The notes under the pieces are model-generated. The model saw only the letters and a list, made by a program, of their open reading frames with translations. It searched no databases and was not told where the DNA came from. This document shows positions 31,652 to 42,600 of a stretch of 64,000 nt of DNA, in pieces; within the stretch, counting starts at the first letter, position 1; every line of letters starts with the position of its first letter. Source of the stretch: Owenia fusiformis (lineage: Eukaryota; Annelida; Polychaeta; Sabellida; Oweniidae). A program made the translations under genes and the position numbers. The DNA lies in assembly GCA_903813345.2 (NCBI GenBank), contig CAIIXF020000007.1, forward strand, positions 23,611,564 through 23,675,563, written 5' to 3'.

Positions 31652-31829
31652 AAACCTGTATATACGAACACTTCTTTAATCTAAACATCTCTCAATGTGA
31701 ACACTTATTTTCTCACTCCCAAAACTCTGTTATCTCCCATTAATTATGAAACCTTGAAATGTGAACACCTCCTAATCTGATCACTTTTGACCAGTCCCAT
31801 ATAGGTGTTCAGATTAGACAGGTTTTACT
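31652..31829. mobile_element. Decayed pogo/Tigger-like element ends
   Basis: ACCTGTATATACGAACAC at the left is inverse-related to GTGTTCAGATTAGACAGGTT at the right, with repeats of GTGAACAC(T/C) and TCTAATCTGA inside. Related ACAGT(A/G)AAACCTGT ends occur near 36133 and 36606. The copies are eroded and carry no ORF. Confidence 0.4.
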
Positions 31830-33237
31830 GTATTTGGTTTTATCATAGTTTTATTTCTCACAATGGCTAGGTTTAATTGAAGACCAACCATATCATTCTC
31901 AAAATTCATTTTGTTCGTTGCATACCTTCACTACCTCTCTGACGTTAAAATAGTTCTAAAATTCCCGGGGCACAATCTGAGAAAGCTTCAGAAATTATTT
32001 CGATCTGTAATACTTAATCAACAACGCCAAAACTTAAATATACTATAAATCATAACGTCTACAAATGAATTTACCGTCGAAATTGGTGATCAATGTTGTA
32101 TTTGATGTGTTTTTAGGTAAAGTCTCGGTGGAGCAACAAATTATAAAATCTCAAGATCGATAATAACTGGGTTCAACATTACTACACGTTTTCTGGCGGT
32201 GACAAAATTTTCTAAACACACTTCAAATAATATTATGTTAATTTCTGACGAGTGAACCAATATCACAACTTGTTATCTAACAACAAAATAAAGAAATATG
32301 TAAGATATTCAATGTTATCGATTAAAACATCACATCGCCATGTGGTATTTGTTTATTAGACATTGAAAATTACGAATATGGGGGTGACGTCACTTCAATA
32401 CGAACTGCATAGCAATGGTGTTATAAACAATTTCTTGCAAATTCCTAAGCATTCACTTATTTTTAACAGTTTGTTACGAATTACTTTAATAATATTTTAT
32501 CTACGAATGAATTCTTACTACATTAGAAACAAACATTTCATAAAATATAGTGAATAAAATCAGTAGCAAATGCGAAGGAATGTATTTTTTGAAGTAGGTC
32601 AAAACTTTTAGAAAGGTAAATTTCGCGGGAATTTAAAGAACTGCATGAGGTAAGTAAAGGAGGCATGGATTGCACTGAACGAAAGGCTCAGAGATTGCAA
32701 CCACATATAGTTCATATAGTTTAAAAAGTATCACAAATTCAAAAATGGCCATTGGCTTACTTTGGCTCCTCGTGGAGTGTTCAATTATAAGTAAAAATGT
32801 TCTTTTATACTCATTCTGCATAGTATGTGCCTAAAATTTAATATTCCAGAACATTTTTGAAAATTTATGAAAGTACCATGCTGAACTATTTATATAGGTT
32901 TATTAGCACAGTCTTTGTGCAAATTTAAAAGATGTAGACCATGTATGGAGTAAGTTCTATAGGTATGTACCCGAAAATAACATGGGACTCCATTATTAGA
33001 AAGACATTAAAATCTCTGAATGTATGGACAATGGATATCTTAGTTTTCAGTGCTAGTGTCAGCCAGCATTGTTTCGTAAATGCAAAAAAATGCATGAAAG
33101 AATGATACTATTTGCCATAATATTTCAAACATATAATTATACAATTCATCATTCCTAAAATAGATTATTGATGAATAAATAAAAAAGTGCAAAATAATTC
33201 CTGCGTAAATAAAAAAATACAAAATTAGAAAAACATA

Positions 33238-33340
33238 CCTTTTATTCTAATTAATCCTAATCCGTTGACACACTAAAAGGCGCCTTGTTGATTCTACAAC
33301 AGTCAGACGTTTACTACTACACTGTTCTTTGTCCGGCACT
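33238..33340 (-). other. Candidate untranslated first exon of GS
   Basis: On the - strand, GAATAAAAG is followed by a good donor GTATGT (33237-33232). The sequence upstream (to about 33340) is locally richer in CG (AAGGCGCC) and ends in a poly-T tract. It would pair with the acceptor at 26974. The start is unknown, and this is inferred from splice signals only. Confidence 0.3.
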
Positions 33341-35507
33341 GCTTACTGTAAAAAAAAAAAAAACTGGGAAGGTTATTGAGGTCAACTAGCCTCTCTAGCC
33401 AATAACATAACTGGAATAAAGATGAGACCTTGGAAGAAGGTTACTGGGTTACTGTAAAACATGATTTTCCTAAAAAATTACATAACCCATAAAAACTATG
33501 AATTGTAATTTGAATTAATTTCATATTTAAAGTATAAAATTCTCAGAGAGAAACAGTGATATGAACTGCACTCTTTTTATCATAAAGAAATACATCTTCG
33601 TGAAACAGAGTGAAGTTTACTTTGTAATATACTCTATAGTGGACTTGAAGATACCTGGTTTTACAATTACAGTAGTCATATACTGTATTTAGTAGTCATA
33701 TACTGTATTTCCAATGAGATCATCCAATGAACTCTATTGCAAGGTTATGCCATAAAAAAAGAAGAACTTTCAATTGGAATAATTTCAACTCCACATATTA
33801 TCTCGGCAACTGCTAGTATACTTACTCAGGACTATATGCCTCCGATTCTTAACATGAAAGAATTCATTTATATTCTCACATTTAGTTGTGCTTTGCAAAA
33901 ATATTTATTTGATTTTAATGTTTGAAGTGGTTTTTCTTCAATCCCCATCTTCATATACATATACCGATAAATATGTGGAGTGTTTTAAAAAAATGCTACA
34001 AAAATTTTGTGTAGACTTACAAATATGTTAATTTGATTTACATTTTAATGCTTGAATAACCACAATAGCATTAACATTTTTATTGCACTTGAAAAAGTGC
34101 TATAATTTAAAGTTGCAGTCATTACTGTTCAAGTGACAGAGGGTACTGCATTAGGCCCAACCAAAAATTCTTTAAAAATATGCAGTTTTTCACCATTGTG
34201 AGCATTGATTCTCAAGTGATTTCAGTAAAATTTGAATCTGGCTACTGGCCTGTATACTATAGTTCATTGGGAAAACCATCTTTAGAGTAAACTTCCCATG
34301 ACACCATTTAAAACACATAATTAGTTGGAATATAATTCCACAATATGAAAAAGTGTTTCTCGGCTGTTGTTTTCCACTGAAGTCTAAAACAGTTAAACAC
34401 AAACAGACATATACCTAGTTTCCTGACCGACTGACCTTGCATTGCCGGCATATGGACAAATATGTTTACCTTATGAGGCCACCTGCACTCTGAATGTACT
34501 AAAACCATCTATGTACCTGAAGTTCTTTTGGTATGTGACATCCTAGGGACCGTGTATAACTGCTACTAGGGGGTGGGGTCAATGTTCAGATTTCTATATC
34601 ACCACATCCAGTCCTTAATTGATTTAACCTGTTTAATTAAGTCTAATCTGTATATTGTGCAAAATAAAACAACAATAAACACAGGATTGTAATAAATAAA
34701 AAAAATATGATATAACTACATAATGAAACTAATCTAAAAAGACATTTACAACGAACAAGTCTCTCAGTGGGGCATGTAGGTTAAATATTAGGTCACTTTT
34801 TAAGGCCAAGCAACTGACATATGTGAACCTCAATCAGGCATCCTTGGAAAGATATCCACCCCCTCAAGAAATCTGACATGGCAATTCTCTCCCAGAGAAA
34901 ACAAACAAAGTAAAGTCTGAAATGTCTCCAGTTTCCAGACATGAAAATACATTGTTATATGTTACATAATATCAATGCAGTGAGAGTGGTTGATCATGTC
35001 GAAGAAAATTGGAAATAATTGTTGGTGGTTATTTCTGTAAGGGTTGGTATGAGGGGAGCTAAGGACAAGGTCTATTTTGTATATAAACAAATATTCTTAA
35101 AATACAATTCATATAGAACTTAAAATTTATTAAAGGCATGGTAACAGTATTCTCAGTATACACAAACTACATATATACCGTTATATGTACATGTGCATTG
35201 ATCGACTGAGGGGGCTCCTCAAGTAGTATTTTAGTGTGACAAGTGACAATTTTGGAATTTTAAAAGTGAAAAAAGCAACCTCACTACCCCCTCTTGTGGA
35301 GCCCTACAGAGATATTGTGTTGTGATGTTTGCAATGTTATATATCTCTTTTCTGAAGCACATTTCAATTTCCTCTATATTTAATTTGTATGACATCATAA
35401 TATCACAGTATACAGGAACTTGTTTTCGTCAGACAGAAAAGTCTGTTTATGGTTTGAATTTTATCTTATAATAGAGTGGGCTCATTTTCATAGTTTTTAC
35501 ATCTCAT

Positions 35508-35633
35508 GACAAAATGCAGTTCATCTTCAACACAATTATCTGAACATTGACAAAATGCAGTTCATCTTCAACACAATTATCTGAACATTGACAAAATGCA
35601 GTTCATCTTCAACATAATTATCTGAACATTATC
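35508..35633. repeat. Three tandem copies of a ~42-bp unit
   Basis: TGACAAAATGCAGTTCATCT, then TCAACACAATTATCTGAACAT, repeats three times almost without change; the third copy has CATAAT for CACAAT. It abuts the LINE fragment and may be part of that element's 3' UTR. Confidence 0.85.
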
Positions 35634-35744
35634 ATTTACATCTTTATATTTTTGGTCTTCAGGCCTCAATCTGAGAATGCATTTTCTAGGTTGAATCAGT
35701 AAGTTGCATATCATTTATATCAATGTCAATACTTTTCAGTAACT

Positions 35745-36071
35745 TTACAATGAAATTGAAACACAGACTGCACCCGAATGAACACTATGATATGACATTG
35801 GTAGCCTACTAGTCTCACGCAATATTGCAAGGTTACTGCAGTTGTGTTTGACATAAAGAAGCCATCTGCAGCACTTTATTTGTATATCTTCAATTTTCTT
35901 TTTAAACAATCTTTTGCATTTTTCTGTGTGCCTCAAATTTTCAGAATTGTAGAGTAATACTGATTTTATACAAGCATCAAATAAATGAAGAGTTAACTTT
36001 ACAGATCTAATATTTGCAGAATAGAGAGTTGATTTTAAGCTAAACCAGGACTTTTGAGCTTTAAGTGCCAA
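35745..36071 (-). pseudogene. LINE (non-LTR) reverse transcriptase 3' fragment
   Basis: The reading frame contains FDACIKSVLLYNSENLR, EDIQIKCCRWLLYVKHNCSN and LAILRETSRLPMSYH. These match the conserved C-terminal region after the RT domain of non-LTR elements (typically LYGSE.W ... I...FCR.LLGVK..TSN.AV..ELGR.P). It lacks the catalytic RT motifs, so it is a 5'-truncated dead copy. A second copy lies near 51238-51550. Confidence 0.75.
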
Positions 36072-37339
36072 TTCTTGGCTGACAGTATCTAGACCTTTTT
36101 TGAGAATACTATGCTATGCTAGTTAACACTACACAGTAAAACCTGTCGGATCAATTTTGTACATTAAAACTATATATTTATTGGTGTACCAGTCTCTGAC
36201 ATTTGAGGTATCTCTTAATAATTCAAAAACAAAAAACAAGTACCCCCCCCCCCTATTCATATATTAAAAATTTATAGTCAGTATTAGCGTAAGTATTTGA
36301 ATGGTAGAATATACCAATCCTTAAGTTTCTGTAAAAAAAATTCATGTCAATACCATAATGTTGTTCCTTCTAAAAAAGTTGCAAAATTTTATGGCACACC
36401 CTGTACAGTATTCCATCTGCTGCTAGATCAGCATGTGTCAGGAGTAGAACTGAAGTCTTCATACCAAACAGTCAACAAGTTAGTTTTTACACATTGACTA
36501 ATTACTACTCAATCAAATCTTTAAATTGACACACTATTAACCCACATCCTTAACCTTAAAATTCATTAAGCCATCTGTCAATCAAGTTGGTTAATTAATA
36601 CATACAGTGAAACCTGTAAAGTTGAACACCTATATAAGTGTAACACCTCTGTTAGTGGAACACATTTCAGAGTGACTTAATGTTTAATGGAGCTCTATAA
36701 GTGGAACACCTTTTTAGAGGTACCAAAGGTGTTCTACTGAGTTTCCAACCCAGTCAGTGAAAGTTGGCCCTCGGTGCCTTTCTTTTGATACTTTTAGCAA
36801 ACAGCTTTTCCTGCCAGATTTGGTTTTATACTGTATACTATTTGGCATCTGGGCATTTTTCAGTTTGACTTAAACATCTATTCAGAACCTTGAAAGACTA
36901 GGATCCATGCCCTATAGTATACCTAACAATGCCATAAAGTATCCCTAACCATGCCTTTTAGTATACCTAACCATGCCCTAGTATACTTAAGTAACTTAAC
37001 CGTTAACTTAAGTAAACCTCCAGGAATGTACCTTCATACTGTTGAACAATGCTGTCAGACCAACATAATATGTCAAATTCATAGGAAATGGTGGCTATCA
37101 TAAACTGAGTGACCATTTTTTGGAATTGAATTCTTTCTGAAGCAAAGGTCTTAGACCCATACATGGTATCAGCCTGTAAAATGAACCAAAACTGACAGCG
37201 ATTATATGAGTTACATGCCTGTAGCCAGCTTTTTGTAAGGGGGGGCTCGAACCCCCCCCCCCCCCCGCAAACCGCCCCCCCCCCCAAAAAAAAAAATTCC
37301 CCATGCTAAACCAAGCCCCTTTGTATTGTAAAGGACAAT

Positions 37340-38340
37340 GGCGGATCCGGAAGCTAACAAGGGGGACCGTCACTTCAAGTCATAAAAGCACGAAGAAACT
37401 TTTTAGGTCCCTAAAACCAAAATTTGGGCCAAAATTTAGAAAATCTATGGCAAGTTCTTTGAAAATTCGGCCTAAAATTGAAAAGATAAGGCCCAAAAAA
37501 GGTCAAGTAATGCCCAAAAGGCCCACTAAAGAGGCCCTACAATATTTTTGGGCCAACATTTTTTTCTGGGCCAATCCTATGGCCGCGGGGAAAACCTTTT
37601 GGGGCCCTAGAACCAAAATTTTGAAAATTTATGGCCCGTTTTTTGAAAATTTGGCCTAAAATTGAAAAAAAATAAGGCCCAAAAAGGTCAAGTAAAAAGG
37701 TCAAGTAAAGGCCAACTAAATAGACCCTACAATTTTTTGGCTAACACTTTTTTTCTAGGCCCATCCTAGGCCCTCGCGTAAAATTTTTAGGGCCCTAAAA
37801 CCAAATTTGAAAATTTGGCCATGAATTAAAAAAAAATATAGCCCAAAAAGGTCAATTAATGCCCAAGGAGGCCCATTAAAGAGGCCCTACAATATATTTG
37901 TGCCAACGTTTTTTTCTGGGCCCATCCTATGGCTGCGCGGAAAACCTTTTAGGGCCCTAGAACCAAAATTTGGGCCAATATTTTGAAGATTTATGGCCCG
38001 TTTTTTGAAAATTTAGCCTGAAATTGAAGAAAATAAGGCCCATAAAGGTCAAGTAAAAAGGTCAAGTAAAGGCCAGCTAAAGAGGCCCTACAATATTTTT
38101 GGCCCAACATTTTTTTCTTGGCACATCCTAGGGCCGCGCATAAAAATTTTTAGGGCCCTAAAACCAAAATTCGGGCCAAAGTTTTGAAAATTTTTAGCCC
38201 GTTATTTGAAAATTTCGCCTGAAATTGAACAAAATAAGGCCAAAAAGGTCAAGTAATGCCCAAAAAGGCCCACTTAAAAGGCCCTGCAATATTTTGGGCC
38301 AACATTTTTTTCCGGGCCCATCCTAGGGGGGGGGGCGGCC
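37340..38340. repeat. ~190-bp-period repeat array of the GGCGGATC family
   Basis: It begins with ATGGCGGATCCGG near 37340. The unit then cycles about five times through GGGCCCTAAAACCAAAATTT, TTTTGAAAATTTATGGCCCG, CCCAAAAAGGTCAAGTAA, AAGAGGCCCTACAATATT and CATTTTTTTCTGGGCCCATC. Units are diverged by substitutions and short indels. It is non-coding and shares phrases with 25703-25988. Just upstream (37245-37300) are long C tracts. Confidence 0.75.
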
Positions 38341-38589
38341 CCATGCTCCATGCTGGAACCGCCAGAAGGCTATGTTTAACAAAACACCGAGGACGATCCT
38401 AAAAAAAACAGAGAGGGAAAGGGGCACAAATATGTCCGCAATAAAAAATTGGGACAAATTTTGAAAAATAATGCCCAAATTCGAAAAACAATGCACAGTA
38501 ATGCCAGTTTTTTAATCTTAATTGCCCAGTGAATGTGGGGAAGAGCAAGTTTTTCCTCAAGGAAGCAAAAAGGTAGGTCCACATTTTTT

Positions 38590-38650
38590 TAGGAGATATC
38601 AGGGGGGGGGGCTCGTACGAGCCCCCAGAGCCCCCCTGGCTACGGGCCTG
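38590..38650. mobile_element. Truncated GCCCGTAGCCAG-family fragment
   Basis: Only the right end (CCCTGGCTACGGGCCTG, ending 38650) and an adjacent palindrome GGGGGCTCGTACGAGCCCCC are clear. The left end was not found. Confidence 0.55.
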
Positions 38651-39683
38651 AGTTATCATCTGACTTATCATCTTGTCAGATGACACAGTACATGTGGTGC
38701 AGTCCAGCCACAAACCGCAATTGAAACCAAAGGGAATTTGTGAACAAAATTTATTTTTATTGAATTTCATTGAGATGTAACATACCAATCTCAACTGTCA
38801 TAACTTCTCTAAACGTTAAATACATGCTACATTTGAATATACGAGGGTTGATCCAAAGTTCTAAAAATCTTAATATTGTAACTTCAGATTAAATGTAATA
38901 AAGACCATTAAATTCTCCAACTTTTGGAATGTTACAGATGGTTCATAAATGTGTTCTTATTTCTAGTATTTCTATTTCTGGAATAATATACTTCATTTTA
39001 TGGCCTGACCCTGTATGTAGTTATATTTGCAAACATTTATATGAACATTTTTAGAAGGTTTATTTCCTTTAACTTCTGGTTCAAGAGTTCCTACAGAACT
39101 TGGTTGGTAGTTGATTTAATATGTCACAGTTTTGTCTTCATTCGCATACGTTCACAGTTTGCTAATTGCTAATGAAAAACTTTAATAAATATCTGTGATA
39201 GTTACATTTAGTTAAGCTGGTAAATAGCTAGCAGTACCAAGATTCAATTGATTGAAAAGGATCTTGATTTTCTCATATTGCTAATTGGCAAATAAGCCAT
39301 CTCTCCTTTTATAGACAATATCAAACATTACATCAGAATATCCCAGCTCACTTCAAAACATTTATTTCATAATATGTTCTACTGATATTTACCATTTTAT
39401 ATAATTGCTTTAAGTACCAATGGATAATTCTTGTTCATTTACAAGTGTGATTTGATATTTTTATTCATACTGAACAAAATAGTGCAGTATATTGTCTCGT
39501 AATGTTATTGTTTTTAGCATAATATTACTATTATTTAGAGTCAGGAGCACAGTCAGAAGAAGTGCTATTTTTCTTTTTTCACATTGCAACTTTAATATTT
39601 CTTTTACAAATCAATTTTGTAACAACTATTGTCCACTCAGATTTTAGTTTAATAGGAATGTCCTTGGAAGACTCTGCAATGGC

Positions 39684-39689
39684 TTTATT
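39684..39689 (-). terminator. Poly(A) signal two nt after the COASY stop codon
   Basis: AATAAA on the - strand at 39689-39684. The stop TGA is at 39694-39692, so the coding end reads ATG TGA CA AATAAA. If used, the 3' UTR would be only about 20-30 nt. Confidence 0.5.
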
Positions 39690-39691
39690 TG

Positions 39692-42600
39692 TCACATGTT
39701 AAGTCGTTCCTTAAGAAGCGCCCAGGCTTTTTCCACCTAAAAATCAATAAAACTTATCCTAATAACATGCATATGTTAAAGAGGCAACAAAGACGACTAG
39801 AAGAATGCTATGAGTCACATAACAATATAGGGTTTGTATGTTATGTAACATTTTACACTCTTTATTCTTTGTTGCCACTTTATTTTTCCATTCTAACAGG
39901 CCAGTTGGCTTCCAAATAGGGATTGCAAAATTGTGAACTGTGCATTTTTGGCACTATTACCTAAATATTTACAAATGTTGACAAAGATTTTGCAATTACA
40001 TGTAGCTCAAAAAGCCATAAAAAGCTTAAATGATTTTCAAACAAAAGGTCATTTTCTAAACAATGTTTGGGGACCCCACTTATCTAATGCTCTTATCAAA
40101 TTAGATTGTTTCTCGTCATACAGTATTTTCAAATAACTTGAATGCTTAATGGTAGATCACCCAGGTGCCAAACTTTATCATATGCCAATGTTCTGAATCA
40201 AATAGATACCAGAGGGGTAGGTTGGATTGAACTCAATTGCTTGAAATGATGAAATAATTCACAAATTGGAACAGTTAAAATAAAATTATTAAACTTTTTG
40301 CAACAAATAACATTTAAAGCTTACCTGGACTTGTGTGACTTGGTATTCCCACTGTGAACATAAGACAACATTGGCTTGTTCAACACGTGCTTCATTCACC
40401 ATCTGAGACTGGATCCTTTGTATCGCTTGCTCCTCACTTAGTTTATTGCGTTCAACAATTCTCCTCACAGCCTGGAACAGAGGATATGTTTTAGGCTGAC
40501 ATAAAGATGACAACTGTGTTGTTTATGAGTTCATAAGGGTGGTAAAGTTGGAATATAATCAGGTTCGGAAAATAAGGAAAATATGGCCAATAATGAGAGC
40601 TGGGGATGGCTGGGGGGAGAAACAGATCTGAATTTTCAAACGAACAAAAAAGTGTTTTTTGCTTCTAGGTTCTTCTAGGTAGGCTAGGCTTCTAGGTAGA
40701 ATAAGGTAGAATAATTCAGTACTTCTTTTCAAAATTGATGATTTCTCAACAAATAAACTGTCAGTGAACATATGTTTCAAAGACAATTGATACTGTGGCA
40801 GTTTGCAGTATGAAATTGATGCTACAGCATACCTCTTGTTGTGAGAGTATAGTGGCCCACACCTCATGTACAATACTATCCCAACCCGCCTCTAGCAACA
40901 CAGCAGCATCTAGCACCACAATATGGCATCCTACAGCCATAAAAATATAATAATAAATATTACTTCACCATGATTACCATCCACTCATGGATATACAGCT
41001 TCTACCAATTAAACTGAAGGCAATACAAAATTGAAGTCAATATTAAACTGTAGTCAATAATACATTGTACTCAATAATAAACTCAAGACAATACTAAACT
41101 GTAGTCAATATTAAAGGGTTGTCAATAATACAATGTAATTAAAAATAAACTATAGTCAATAATACACTGTAGTCAATAATACACTGTAGTCAATAATAAA
41201 CTGTGTTCAACAAGACACTGTAGTCAATAATAAACTGTGTTCAACAATACATTGTAGTCAATAACAAACTCAAGACAATACTAAACCGTAGTCAATATTA
41301 AAGGGTTGTCAATAATACACTGTAATTAATAATGAACTGTAGTCAATAATACACTGTAGTCAATAATAAACTGTGTTCAACAATACATTGTAGTCAATAA
41401 TAAACTCTGGACAATCACAGATACTAGTTTTCTGCATGAAAAAAATCAAAATTCTGCAAAAAAAAAAGCAAATTCTGCAAGGAGAAAATCGAAATTCTGC
41501 ACAAATTTTCAAAAAAGTCCAAATTCTGCAATCTTTTAAAACGATGAAAATTGACGTAAATTCACAAACCTATCCATCGAAAACGGAAACAGAAGTCAGC
41601 TACTTTCTAGGTAAGAACTGCGCGTCATTAGCGAACTCGCTTTAGCGAATTTAAACGTGATAGAATGTTGAATTTCACGGTGAAATCGTACTTGTACTCA
41701 ATAATGATTGATTGTTGGACATAAACAGACACTCTTCAAATACCCCGCAAAGGTAGGAGATCGTAAAGTATGTAATTTCTGGAAATTCTGGTAATTCCGC
41801 TGGATTTTCATGAAAATCAGGGATTCTGCAAAAAATTGAAGTTTTGTCAAAATCCGTCCACGCCGCGGAATTACGGAATACTAGTATCTATGGACAATAC
41901 TAAACCATAGTCAATATTAAAGGGTTGTCAATAAAACACTGTAATTAAAAATAGAATGAAGTCAATTATACACAGAAATGAATTGAAATAATTAACTGTA
42001 ATCAATCATAAAAATCACAAGCTTACCATTTGCATGGTGCTGCTGTATCTGAGCCTGGGCCAACTTCAGAATGGCAGGCCACACTATTGCATTTAATTTC
42101 TCTAGCTTACTCTGAAAAATTCAATTCAAACATAAATCTTATTGATATAACAAATAGTCATTTGCTTCTTTGTTACTTCATAGTAAACTCTTTTAAAATA
42201 CAACATTTTCATTTGCATGGTGCTGCTGTATCTGAGCTTGTGCCAACTTCAGAATGGCAGGCCACACTATTGCATTTAATTTCTCTAGCTTACTCTGAAA
42301 AAACTAAACTCTTTAAAAATAGAACATTTTCAACTGATATTGGTGTAAAAGGCAACATGTTTAAAATATTCTTGTACTTATAGATACAAAGGGAGCATCA
42401 TAAGGATTGAAGGCTTCAGGCCCGTAGCCAAGGGGGATTCAGGGGGTTCGGACGAACCCCCCCCCCCCACTGGCCAAAATTTCTATCAAAATCATGCAGT
42501 TTTTCACCATTCTGACTATTTTTTGAGTGATTTTTGGCCAAAGTGAACCCCCCCTAGAATTTTTTGGAAAAGTGAACCCCCTTGGAAAATTCTGGCTACG

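Larger units (their letters stand above)
33341..39683. other. Intergenic DNA between GS and COASY
   Basis: No gene recognised. It holds a three-fold 42-bp repeat (35508-35633), a LINE 3' fragment (35745-36071, - strand), pogo-like ends near 36133 and 36606-36760, a C/G-tract repeat array (37210-38340) and a truncated GCCCGTAGCCAG element ending at 38650. A further fragment of that family lies near 34150-34255 (ATGCAGTTTTTCACCATT). The remainder is unassigned AT-rich DNA. Confidence 0.5.
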
